Part shown: positions 16,629-28,699 of the stretch, piece after piece
Layout of the letters: each line of letters begins with the position of its first letter
Numbering within the stretch: position 1 is the first letter of the stretch
Origin: Dirofilaria immitis
Taxonomy: Eukaryota > Nematoda > Chromadorea > Rhabditida > Onchocercidae
Length of the DNA stretch: 64,000 nucleotides
Reading direction: 5' to 3'
Assembly: GCA_024305405.1 (NCBI GenBank)
Contig: JAKNDB010000088.1
Location: 124,001 to 188,000, forward strand
The notes under the pieces: model-generated
Databases searched by the model: none
The model's input: the letters and a program-made list of their open reading frames with translations, nothing else
Told to the model about the DNA's origin: nothing
Translations under genes and position numbers: made by a program

Positions 16629-18026
16629 TCATTGTACGTTTGCGGTAATTTCTCTACGAGCTTCAATAAGCTTTTTCACATCTCGCCTATGTAATATTGA
16701 ATCCTTGGTAAGTGCTTCAATTGCTGCAGTTGCAACCGCTTCTTGTCGTCGTTGCATCAATGCATTCCGATATTGCACTGTAAATATTTTCTGGATAAAT
16801 TTTTCAGATTTTGTAAATTTTTATAATAATGTTATTATAAATAAAAATTTGAAATATTGCAGTTATAGTTAGAATTATATTATAATTATGATTATAATCA
16901 TGAATCATGATTATTACAAACAAAAATTTGAAATATATTGCATGATTATGATTAGAATTATATTATAATCATGATTGTAATCAATTTTGCTATAATATAT
17001 ATTTTATAAACAATAACAAGAATAATATTTTTATGCTAAACTGTTATAAATTGAATGTTGATGAATAAACAAATTAATGATCAAACAAACAAACGTACTC
17101 GAATGAATAATTATTAGACCACCCCATGCAATTGACCAAAACCATCCAACAAAAAGAAACGTTATCGTAAAGAATTGACTTATACCAACCAAAAAATTAA
17201 CAAATAATGTAATCAATTTACGACCTTCTTTAAGATTTATTCTTGGTTGTCCCATACATAATGCACTAATTCCACTTAAAATTGTTCCTAAATAATAAAT
17301 TAATCAGTGATATTATCATATTGTATGTGAAATTGAATTTTCACAAATGATTTTAAATTGATAAGCTTAATTTTTACCTGATCCAGGAATGATAATATTA
17401 AAAAAAAGCATAGAAGAGCAACTGGAACTGGTAGGAATGGTATAGCTTCATGCATAATTGTTATATCATTATTGGGTATTTGTATTTTATCCGTTAAACG
17501 ATGATCGTTAATATCAGTTGCTACTTGTGCTTGTAACACAACATTTGGCATATTACAAAAAGAATCTAGTTGCTGAAATCATTTACTTATTTTTTTTTAA
17601 AAAAAAGTGATAAAAAAATTTGATAAAGAAAGTTTTATTTGCAATATAATTTCTTTTGCTCTCTCTTTTTTTTTTTCAATTTTTATAAAAAAAAAAAAAA
17701 AATTATATCATACAAAACTATTTCTTGTACGTAGTATACCCTCATTTTGACCGTAACGTATAATACGTGGAAGTGATTGTTGTACCAATTTCCATCCTCG
17801 TGATCTATTATTTTCTCCATGTTTGTCATTTTCTACTGAAATTTTTTTTTATTTCAAAATATGTCATAAGATATTCTCGACTTTTTTTTTTTTTTTTACA
17901 ATTGTAACGAATATTAAACAAATCCTTTGAATTAAATTTTTGCAAAAGGAAAATCGAATTAAAAAACTAACTGATATTAACTGTATTGTCAAATTGTGAT
18001 ATAGTTGATTCATTTTGATATTTCAT
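16629..18026 (-). CDS. SPEC3/Stum-family membrane protein
   Basis: Member of the SPEC3/Stum family of small membrane proteins; Drosophila Stum is needed for mechanotransduction and sea urchin SPEC3 is ciliary. Exons in transcript order: 17972-18026, 17740-17835, 17378-17572, 17099-17287, 16629-16777; about 227 residues. Residues to about 70 are hydrophilic. The family core follows: IPFLPVPVALLCFFLNIIIP with GSGTILSGISALCMGQ (first hydrophobic segment), then LFVNFLVGISQFFTI and VGWFWSIAWGGLIIIH (second and third). The C-terminal exon is charged (MQRRQEAVATAAIEALTK). Frame fixes: the A8 run at 17400-17407 (plus strand) is one base short, and a one-base mismatch remains at the exon 2/exon 3 junction near the T5 stretch of exon 3. 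Family call is from motif pattern; physiological role unknown. Confidence 0.8.
16843..16985. repeat. two-copy degenerate tandem repeat, period about 79
   Basis: Two diverged copies beginning aaaaatttgaaatat and containing agaattatattataat lie in the last intron of the SPEC3/Stum gene. Confidence 0.7.
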
Positions 18027-19496
18027 CGTTACTTTCCAACTTTTTTTTTTTACCGTAGTTACACGATAAATGTTGATAAGAGTGTCGTGTAATCAAATGA
18101 TTATCATTTGCATGAAATTTTTTTCTGGCTAAAATACATTTCAATTTATAATTCATACTATTTCACATTCATTGATATTAAAATACGCCTGAAAAATGCT
18201 ATCAATGATAAATATTCATCTACATTCTTATATCCATTATACTGTGTCATAAGTTGATTTCAAAGTAACAACTGAATCTTCTTGACATGTCTATTTCTTA
18301 TCTAAAAAAAAAAAAAAAGAATTTATTGTTTTTATCACTGAGTTCATAGATCTTGTATTCTGAAGGCTATAAATCTTTCGAAATATAGTAAGCTGATAGA
18401 AATTGATTACTATTTTAACACTATCTCATTTTTATTGAAGTAGGAATAGTTCGAATCAACAGATGAATTATGTCTAAAACATATAATATGAAATGATCAA
18501 TCGATATTTTTATCTTAAAAATATTCCAACGAACATTCCCGATCTTTTTCAATCAATAATAAAATATATCATATTACTTAAAATATTCTTTCTATCTATA
18601 TTATTAAAAAAAAATTTTTTTAAAAAAAGAGTAAGATAAAAAAAACCTCCAACAACAATATTGGAATAATCGCTCAGGTGAGTTGTAATTGTGGCCAAGT
18701 AGTGCCAAAAGCCAATATGCTAACTAACGATTGCATATAATTGCGTTGTGAAGGTGAAATGCAGGAAATTACGAATGCGCTAGGCTTAAATATCTGACCA
18801 AATTTATATAATGGTTCAAGAATAAAGAAATGAAAGCAGAATAAGCTATTATCCTAAAAACTAACTAATGGAAGATCTGAATAGCTTTCCTAAATCAAAA
18901 AAGATTCTCAAGTGGAAGATCTGAATAGCTTTCCTAAATTAAAAAAGATTCTCGATATGTTAATTGTACATGATGCGATACATATATATGAAGGAAAAAA
19001 TAAAATTAATGAACAGAATTTAATGAATTAAGAAAAGATTAATTATCAAAATAATCAATATTCATTCTATCATAAACAAAAGATTTTGCAATTAATATAT
19101 TTTGAATTGAATAATGAATTGATCAAGAAGCTGAAAGATAAATATTTGAAAAGCGATCTAATTCAAATTATGAAAGAGTAGTGATTTAATTCAAACTATG
19201 AAAATGATATCATTGCATGCATTTATCGTTATCATCTCAAAATAGGTAAAGATAAGAAAATAAAAATAGATAATGAACTAATTGATTTTGAAATATTATT
19301 AATCTCTGATTATTAAAGTGAAAAAAGAGAAGATTCCATTTTTATTATTTACTTTCTTTTTTTTTTCAAATAAAAACTATTACTACTCATTGTGTTGCAT
19401 ATTAAAATTTCATTTATCATTTTATCAAAAAAAAAAAAAAATTATTATAAAAATAAAGCGGTCGATAAAATTTTATTATTTGTATTGAATGTACAA
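18027..19496. other. divergent intergenic region between SPEC3/Stum and acyltransferase genes
   Basis: Shared upstream region of two divergently transcribed genes. It contains a 44-base tandem doublet and otherwise no recognised element. In-frame codons upstream of the acyltransferase ATG (19392-19496) are Lys/Asn-rich and unlikely to be translated. Confidence 0.5.
18869..18956. repeat. two-copy tandem repeat, period 44
   Basis: tggaagatctgaatagcttt occurs at 18869 and 18913; the two 44-base units differ at only a few positions. Confidence 0.85.
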
Positions 19497-22400
19497 ATGG
19501 CAATGGGTTGTTACCATCATACAACATTTCCGGTTTTATGCTTCATCCTAATTTTAGCGATTAATGGATGCGAAACGGTTATCGTACGAATTCCGGAATA
19601 TACCATTCAGAATGTACATGGTATATTATATTTTAATGTATTCATTTTTAATCCTATAATAAGGTAATGAAGGATAGTTTATTTATTGGATTTATAACTC
19701 GCATATTTATGGTTGGAAACAAAATGACTGATATTTTAAATTCTTTAGAATTTAGCTATTTTCACTAATCAAGTTTATAAATTGAAACGAATTCAATCTT
19801 GGTTTATTTAGTCTCGAATGAAATTGATAATAATCAAACTTAATCACTATTGGATATCTTAAATGAGAAGACTATTTTAGAATTATCAGTTGCAATATAA
19901 TAACAAAAAAATATATGTTATTTTGAATAAATGGACTAACTCTGAGGCTATCATTTATGAAATTGGAATTTTTAGCAGATCAAGAAGAAATACATAATGA
20001 TTTCTTGCTGCTCGAAACACTTCTTTTCGATTTTCTTAACGCTTTACGACCAATTGAAATGATTCAAATGAATCAATCAATTGACGAATGTATCGAATAT
20101 CAATTCCTCTTAAAATTTGATTTATCAATGATTGAAAAAAATTTGCTACAAACTGATTCATTCTAAGAGAAATTCAACTTTTCTTTTTTTTTTTTCTTAT
20201 AAATTGTTTTATTAGCTATTATTTTGAATAAATGGACTAACTCTGAGGCTATCATTTATGAAATTGGAATTTTTAGCAGATCAAGAAGAAATACGTAATG
20301 ATTTCTTGCTGCTTTTTTTTTTTCTATGATATTTTTTCAATACTTATATATCTGATTATGACTAACGAGAAATTCATTAATCGTTTATATTAAATAACAA
20401 TTTTAAAATTCCATTAACACTTTTATTCGATTTTTTTTTATGAGCAAATTTTGATAGCACATAAATTTTAAATTTTCCTTTCAATAAATCATCATTATTT
20501 TAGCAACAAAGATTGTCGAAAAGTTGACAAATATCATTAAACAACCGCATATTTCGACACTCATCGAAACGAAACAATTCCAAAATTTCATAAAATCAAA
20601 AATAACTGGTATATTTCATAGCGCAAAAAAAAATCTTTTTCTTTTTGATAATTTTGTATTAGAATTTTGCCGTAATTTAATCAACTTATCAATTCATTAT
20701 TTTGTAAAACTAATGATTACATAGCTATGGTTTATGTTTAGTTTCAAATGATGATTGAATATCGGAGCATATTAAATCAATGGACTAGGATGAATTGAAA
20801 TAAGTACAGAAAGATATTTTAACTTAACCTGTTCGTAACTTGCCCGTTCATCCGGCATTATATGATTTACAATAATTTATAGATGAGATAAATGAATGCA
20901 TCAAAGATTTGGCTAAATTAATTGATTCCGCCGTAAATGCCCTATTGATCACGTCGTATTGTCGTTTGAGCGGTCAGAATCAAACGCATATAAAACAATG
21001 TCTTGGTAATAATTTTTTGCCCTAAATTTGAAATTCAAACATAAAAGTGTAAAATATTACAAATGCATAACTTTTCAATTTTGAATTTGATTTTAAAATG
21101 ATAATATTTTTGCAGATATGCATTTAACATTTGACGAATATTTATCACAAATTTTGGATGCTTGGGGACGTCCATCATCAGGCATCTACTCATCAGGACC
21201 ATTCTTTTGGCTCGGTGCTTATGATCAATGTCAAGATATATCGAAAATGATGACAAGAAATCAATCTGTACAATATTGCCGAGCAAATATTCGTATTGAT
21301 GCATATGGAATGGAAAAGCGTCAAATATCTGTCTTCTACGGTTTATATAGAAATTTGTTTTAATATTTTTGAAAATTAAATTTGAAATAGAATTTATGTA
21401 ATAAATCAAACAATCCAATAAAATTTATTTTATCATTTCTTACATTTCAATATAATAAAATATGATATAGGCTAATTTTGATGAATATTAAACCATGAAG
21501 ATACGAAATTATATTTATTTTCAGGAATGTGTTTACCGGTTCATTGTAATTCACATATTGTGCATGACATCTTATCCATTCTATCCTTTTCTCTAAAGAA
21601 AACTTTTGGCATTCTGATTTCCAATAGTACAACTGTTGAATGCGTCAAACAAAAGGGATCATTTTTCAATGAATTTACTATTCTACAGGTACATTTTTTT
21701 TTTTTTTAAAATGAGTAAATTTCAATGAATTGTATCATTGATAGATTCGAAAATTTCAATTATTTTGTAGTGGACAATTCTCATTATCCTTGGTTTGCTT
21801 GTTCTATTGGTAGTATCTGGTACCATGATCGATACCTACCGTAGACGTCATCAAAAATATTCAATCAACAATGAAGGTCTATTTTATTTTATTTCTAATT
21901 TCTGGAATCAGCTTCATTTTTATTGAATGTAATTATGAGAAATAATATTCTACCAATTATTTCACTCAATACCGTGGGCTTTAAGTTGGTGATTTTCAGG
22001 ATCCTTGATCTTCAATGTTTTATTTCGCTACTCTTTTGTTTTTTTTCCAAAGAAATCATTTTTAGCTCTTACTAAAATCTATGTGCTTCCTAGTTTTCAA
22101 AGGAAGAAAAAGTAATGACAGCGGTTAGATAACAGATATTCTAGATCGAGAATTTTGGAAATAATTCTATTTTAGATAAAAGATAGAATAAGGCGAAATA
22201 CTAATCTTAATATTATTTGAAATTCTTTAATGCACAGCCTACTAGATGTTTTTTCATCAAGATGTTTGAAACCTCTTTGCTAAGATTCTAAGCCTTAACA
22301 AAGGAAAGTTTCTGCTTAAAATATATATTATAATTATATTTGATTCATAAAATGAAATATTAACATTTATACTCTGTGATTCTGTATGTTACAAAAAGTT

Positions 22401-25400
22401 ACAATATGATTTATCCTTCGATCATTTATAATTTTTTGCTTTATACTTTAGTAATGCAATTTTATATTTGCTCAAATTTAATTAAGAATATTTCAGTAAT
22501 AAATGAGAGAAGGATAAATCATTCATCTTGTTCCCCATTATTTTGATTCTGCTGGATTATTTTGATTCTTTCTAAAACCATTTGGGTACCTATTCCACGA
22601 TTTCTATGGTAAAACTCCATCACTGTAGAAATCGGTTATGCTATCTTGAATATAACTTTTTACCTGCTACCAATACATGAACTCCTTTTTATCATTTCCT
22701 ACTAGTGCTTTATAGTCATTAATTGGAAGTACTAGAAATAACTGTTTAGTATTTTTATCATCTGTTCCTTGAACCTTTTTTTCAATAATTTCACCACTCT
22801 TTATCGCATCGCTGAAGAAGGTTTTGATGCAATTTTATTTTATATTATGGTAAAGAAGGTTTTGATGCAATTTTAGTTTATATTTTATATAGGTTTTATT
22901 GCGAATTTCAAGCAATAATACTATTTAGTAAAATATTTTTAATTTGATAAATAACCACTGTATACTGTAATCTACCGTATTGACATACTGTATCAGATTA
23001 AGAATAAAAGCAAATAAATGAAATAGAATAAATCTCTTTTACTCCTTGCATAACTTGCAGAGTCATCTAAAAGTTGCGGTCATATATCAATACGATTGAC
23101 AAAAAATATACCATCGCAAGCATCTTCCATCTGTACACCATACGTACAAGGCGACGAACATAGTTTCATATACAGCGATGCTCCTTCCCAAGCTCTTACC
23201 TATAAAAGTGCACCGACTTTGCGAAGAACATTGAAAAAATCAAGTTCGATCATCACTATCGTAAATTTTTCATTTTCTCTTATTCTATTCATTTTAAATT
23301 TTAATTTAAAAAAAGACTATACGGTATTTCGGTAGAAATATAAATTTATTGTCATTCATCTCATTTTAAGAAGGAACATATACAATTGGTTGATATGATG
23401 TTACTTCAAATATAATCCTTTATTAAATTTAAATTTATTACCTAATATAGTATGATATTTTAAATCCTATCATTGATATGGGCGACGTTCTTAACAATAT
23501 TATTATCTCACTTCTGCTAAATACAACTAATTGAAATGACTGATTTATTTTTGATGTTATAAAAAAGTAAAATTTAGATACATGCATTCAGTATTCGTTC
23601 TACCTATCATTATTTAACACGTCCGTGTAATCATCATTTAGATTCATTGCATGCTATCCGAGTATTAAGCGCTTTTTGGGTAATAATTTTTTATATTTAT
23701 TTTCAAATATTTCATATAAAAAGCCTGAATTCTTTCGTTTTTATTTTTGTTTTATGTAATAATTAATATCAAATATTGAAATGAATCTACCATTTTTGAA
23801 TCTTTTTATATCAATGGATAAATATATTGTATGTTTACCGACGAAAATTACATACATTTAATTATTTTGAAATTTCTTCATTCTCTGAATCATATTATTC
23901 GATCTATAAAAATCGTTAATGGATTCAAGTACAGATAGCATTTTGGGATATTTCAAATATTCTCATACTACTATCATTCTCGTATCGTTTATGCTTGTAG
24001 CGAAATATTTCTGTTTTATCTATTATTTCCATAATAAAAAAAAAAAAAAACGAATAAATATATAAATGAAAAAATTTTTTTCGCTCCAAGCTTCTTATGT
24101 ATTTTTGTGAGATATTCGATCGTTTAATTTCATATAAAATTTAAATCCTATTATCGTATTTATTTTAAATCCTACTATCGTATAAACAATCCTATTATCG
24201 TATAAACAATCCTATTATCATATATATTTTAAATCCTATTATCGTATATATTTTAAATCCTATTATCGTATAAACAATACTTTTGAATTTGTTATTGAAT
24301 GAATGAATTAATATTGTCGAAATTGTTTTAGGTAGTAGTTGGTCATGCACATTTGTTTTCATTAGAATATGTTGGTAATATTCGACAATTATGGAATTTG
24401 TTGAAAGCAAACGAGCAATTTTCTCAAATTATTTTTAATTCATCTCTTTCGGTTGATTCCTTTTACTGTTATCCGGTACCGTATTAGCATACAAAGTACA
24501 TCTTCATCTTATACGGCAAAAACGACGTAAAAATGGACGATCGATTTTATCACCATGTGGATGGCTTATGCTTTGGTTGCATCGTTTCATTCGTCTAATA
24601 CCTGCCTATTTTATCACACTTCTTATCATTCATTTCATCTTTCAAGATCTTGGTGATGGACCAATGTGGTCACAACAAAATGGTTTTTTAATGCTTTTCA
24701 ATTAATTTGTTAAAGTTATATCTTACACAGATATAATTGTTGCAAATTGATATGAGCTGAATATAATTGTGAATAATTTTAGTGTTACTACGATTTAATT
24801 TATTTATGATGAAATTACATCTATTACATAAATGGAAGTTTAAAATTATAACCTGAAATATACTTGAAACAACAAATAAGTCTAGAGAAAATCGTATGAC
24901 CAGCAAAATTCATTATGTCCAACAAAATAAATTTGAAATTCTGTTGTATTATTAATATAGATAACAAATGAATATGATAATTTGATTTTTGCATTCTGTA
25001 GCAAATATATTTTACACTTTAGAACTATTTATTTTCTACATAAATTAATTCAATTTTAACAGTGAAATTACAGGAATTTTCGGCGCACGTTGTAGCAAAA
25101 ATGATATTTGGCGACAATTGCTCTTTTTAAGTAATTTCTATCCAAATGAATGTATGCCATGGATGTGGTATCTTGCATTGGATACACAATTTTATATGGT
25201 TTAAGCTTTCAAATTATATATTTCTAAAATTGATTAATTTTTCAACTTTTTTAGCGAAGTTTTTTTTTCAATATTTCAAATGTACATTGAAAAAAGGAAA
25301 GAAAATTAAGGAATATTACAATGCAATTACTGTAATCTGCTGATAACTTTTAAGTAAAATCAAAAAGCCTTGTAATTTATTATGGCTTTATTAAACTTTA

Positions 25401-28400
25401 AGTTTTTATGTAATATTCTTAATTGCTTTTCATTTTATATGTTCATTCGTTTATTTGTGATTGCAAATATAATCCAGGCACAGAAACTTAGTTTTACTTA
25501 AATTCATCCGAAATATTTCTTTTTTTGTTTCTTCGATTCTTGATAAAGATTCCGTACTTTTTCTAGTGATAATGATAGATATTTAATGTAATTTAATGTT
25601 TGAATATTTTCAATACATTAACCTGCGAATATCGATTTACCAAATTAATCGATGTTTCAAATGTTTTGTTTAATTTTATGATAGCTTACTGTAAAGCAAC
25701 TTTTTAGCTTAGAAATTTTATTTATTATAAAATTAGATTACTAATTTTCTGAAATATTTCAACGTAAGATTATTTTTATTATAGAATTTCTGGAATTTTC
25801 GAGTAAAAATAAAAATTCCGAATATTCCGAGTATTTTTCAGTCACAGTAATTAAACTTAAATACATTGATGCAAAATTCCAATTCATTTATAGATTGCTC
25901 CAATAGTTTTACTGTTACTACATACTGTACCAACAATTGCTGGCGTATTAGTCGTTGTTGCTACAGTATTATCGATTATTTATCGAGTTATTGTAATAGT
26001 ATTATTCAGGTAATAATTACTATTTACTGTTATACATGAAATTAATCAAAGTAATGATTAAATGACGAATGATATTGAAAGAGCAAAATAACGAATAATG
26101 AGTTGGTAAAGGCCGCATTTTAATTTCTTCGAAAATATAAGTAATCCATTTAACTAAAACAAATTGGATGAACACTGTTAAATGTCATTATTACAAATTA
26201 TAATATAAGGCTTCTTAAACAACGATTGATTTGTTGCAGAAAAGAAGAAAATTAAAAAAAAAAAATAACATATATTTCTCTAAGAACCAGGGTATCATCA
26301 ATTTTACTTTTTCACTACGAAACATTCCGACAAAAAAAAACAAAACTTTGAAATTAAGAAATTAAATAGAATGTAAATTATATCATGATAAATAATTTTA
26401 CAGATTCCCGACAACATTTATTTCGGCACTTTTGGAAAATGGTGAACTAACAACACAATTGATGGAAAAAATGTTTCGATATTTGTATGCTGCACCACAA
26501 GCAAGAATTGGACCATTTTTGATTGGTAAATATTGAAAATTAATTTTTTTTTTTTTTTAAAATTCTGTCTATCAAACTACCTGGTCGATCCAATTGGATG
26601 AGAACTAGGGTCCTAGGCTAATATTACCAGCTTTCTATATGTTATCTTAATTGGTTGCATATGGTAGCTAGTAAGTAATTATTGTTTACTTTTTAATTAA
26701 TTTGATTATTGTTTGCACAAATGATGCAATCAAATTATTGAATTGAATTTAAATTAAAAATGAATAGTGTAATCAAAGGAAATGGAAATTTCAAAAATCT
26801 TCCTTCTCTTAAAAATGAGATTTTTTTTTTATTCTAAATCTATTGAATCATTTTAGATATTTAATTGATAAAATTTCTATCATATCTTCATATTGTATTA
26901 TTTGAGAATTAACTAATTTCAATATACTACTTTAATAATAATGTAAAAGAAACAAACGTATATTTTACGTATAATGGATATAATTGATGTTCTAGGAATC
27001 ATTCTTGGTTGGCTACTCTCGAGAAAATCAAAACAAACTCTTTCAACAGCGCAGATAGATGTTACTCGTTTGATATCTTTTGCTATGCTAACTTTTTCAC
27101 TTTTCGGTGCAAATTATGCAAATGATTTTAGCATATTTTCGGTTTTCTACGCTGCTACATTTAGGTTACTTTTGATAAAAAAATTTCTGCATAAATAAAT
27201 CATCTTGTGTTTAAGACCGTATTTTTCTGATTTTATCTTTACGGTATCATTTTGGTTAAACAGAATTGCCATCTTGTATTTATGGCCATATTCGTCCGAT
27301 TTTATCATTACGATATGATTTTGGTTAAATAAATGAATTTGGTAAAAATAGAAATTCATCGTCCTGCAATACATTCTGCATAATTATTTACATGTTTGAA
27401 TCATATAGAACATAAATTATTATTAGATAATCCGAAGCATTCATAATTGATATGACCGAAATCAAACTTGGAATTGTTAAAATTGATCTATTTAAATAAT
27501 TGATACTTATAAATATATCAATCATATTATGATAGAAATAATAAAAATATTTTTTGAAAATTTTAATTGATTTTAGAGTATTTTGGGCATTTGGTTTGGC
27601 CTTATTTATTTGGTTATGTGAACGTGGTCATATGCAAATAATATATTCATGTCTAGCCTGGAATAAATGGACGTTTTTCTCGAGGTTAAACATTTTCATT
27701 GAATTATGAATTTGTGAAGGAAAGTTCAATACGATCGTTAATTATCATCTATTTTATCAAATTTTATGAAATAGAAATGTTTAAATAATAAGAGAAACTT
27801 TATTTATTTGTTTCAGGCTATCATATGGATTTTACTTATCACATGAACCAATTTTATTATATTTTATATGGACACGACGTTCTGCTATAATGCCACTCTC
27901 ATCCTATCATTTTATCATTTATGCCATCGAAATATCATTGTTATCACTGCTTCCTGCTTCTCTCATAGCTTTTATGATCGAAGTTAGTTAATTTCTATAA
28001 TAGAAATTGTAGAAAAAATTTTTTTAAATTGACACTCGTACGAGGAATTAATCGCTTTTGTGATTTCATTTTTCACACATTTCATGCAACAACGATACTT
28101 TTATGATCTGCTAAATGATAATTCAAATCATGATCTGCTAAATGATGATTCAAATCATAACTTACAGAATTAATCGATAAATTTGGATAGGCTCCCATAT
28201 TTAGCTTTATTATATTAATTAAAAAGAAATGTTGCATGAAAGTAATCAAAGAATAGTTATGATAAATTTTGCTATACGATATCATTATTTATCAGGGATG
28301 CATAGAAGCAAAAGAAAATAACCAGCCGCTTTTTTTTTTCTTTTTCATATTTTTATTTTCTTTTTTTTTCAGATTCCACCTTTAATCATTGAACGTAAAA

Positions 28401-28528
28401 TATTTAAAACAATTCGTGCTCGTATCACAACAAATGAAGCAAATGATGAAACGAAAAAAATGATGCAATGCATAAATCCAATCTTCAATTCTTCCATCAT
28501 CAACAACAGTTCGTTACCGTTGAAATAA
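19497..28528 (+). CDS. NRF-6-type acyltransferase-3 membrane protein
   Basis: Nose-resistant-to-fluoxetine type protein: secreted N-terminal NRF domain plus an acyltransferase-3 multi-pass domain, a family in C. elegans tied to lipid or drug uptake. Exons: 19497-19620, 19976-20089 (probable), 20504-20608, 20883-21005, 21116-21340, 21525-21688, 21771-21876, 23061-23260, 23578-23679, 24332-24682, 25074-25198, 25894-26009, 26404-26525, 26996-27164, 27577-27684, 27817-27982, 28373-28528; 858 residues, with all phases agreeing once one T is added at 24461-24464. A signal peptide opens the protein. NRF marks: DAWGRPSSGIYSSGPFFWLG, YDQCQDI, YGMCLPVHC. Acyltransferase marks: LDSLHAIRVLSAFWVVVGHA, holding the catalytic-type His, SVDSFLLLSGTVLAY, HRFIRLIPAYF, MPWMWYLALDTQFYM, LSYGFYLSHEPILLYF. 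About ten membrane segments follow. Substrate unknown. Confidence 0.92.
20219..20314 (+). repeat. partial duplicate of acyltransferase exon 2 and its acceptor
   Basis: About 95 bases at 19918-20012, covering the intron end, the acceptor and the start of exon 19976-20089, recur almost perfectly 301 bases downstream. The copy keeps the ttttag acceptor and about 10 codons, then runs into a T tract. It is probably non-functional. Confidence 0.8.
22538..22828 (-). pseudogene. intronic bacterial-looking coding fossil
   Basis: On the minus strand, inside the 1.2-kb intron 21877-23060, one frame reads about 95 codons with only two internal TAG stops before a TAA. It includes FFSDAIKSGEIIEKKVQG, KQLFLVLPINDYKALVG, VKSYIQDSITDFYSDGVLP and SWNRYPNG. 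The reading has normal protein composition, unlike the Ile/Asn/Lys/Phe noise of neighbouring introns, has no splice signals and is antisense to the host gene. I do not recognise the family. By analogy with the phosphoesterase fossil it may be a relic of inserted endosymbiont DNA; it could also be a fragment of a decayed nematode gene. Confidence 0.45.
22815..22890. repeat. two-copy tandem repeat, period 38
   Basis: aagaaggttttgatgcaatt occurs at 22815 and 22853; the second copy extends the region upstream of the intronic fossil frame. Confidence 0.75.
24143..24286. repeat. minisatellite in acyltransferase intron
   Basis: At least seven imperfect copies of a unit around atcctattatcgtata, some separated by tattttaa or aaca, sit shortly before the acceptor at 24331. 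The minus-strand open frame here (repeated TIIGFKIY) is only the translation of the repeat. Confidence 0.85.
27202..27340. repeat. two-copy diverged tandem repeat, period 69
   Basis: Copies begin atcttgtgtttaagacc and atcttgtatttatggcc and both end around ttttggttaaa; they lie in an acyltransferase intron. Confidence 0.75.
28103..28157. repeat. two-copy tandem repeat, period 27
   Basis: atgatctgctaaatgat is repeated at 28103 and 28130 in the last acyltransferase intron. Confidence 0.8.
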
Positions 28529-28699
28529 AGCACAAAAAAAAAATAAATTTTTTTACTGACATATGATTCTTCAATCTAATCAAAATATTAAATTGTGAAT
28601 CTTAATTATTTCGCAACAAAGATAATATAATATATCTGTTTAAACTTTGAATTTTGTTAACAATAAAATGATATAGTTTTGAATGATTCAGAAAATATA

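Noticed and set aside
24195..24410. Minus-strand frame with repeated TIIGFKIY
   Set aside because: Merely the translation of the intronic minisatellite and antisense to a confirmed acyltransferase exon.
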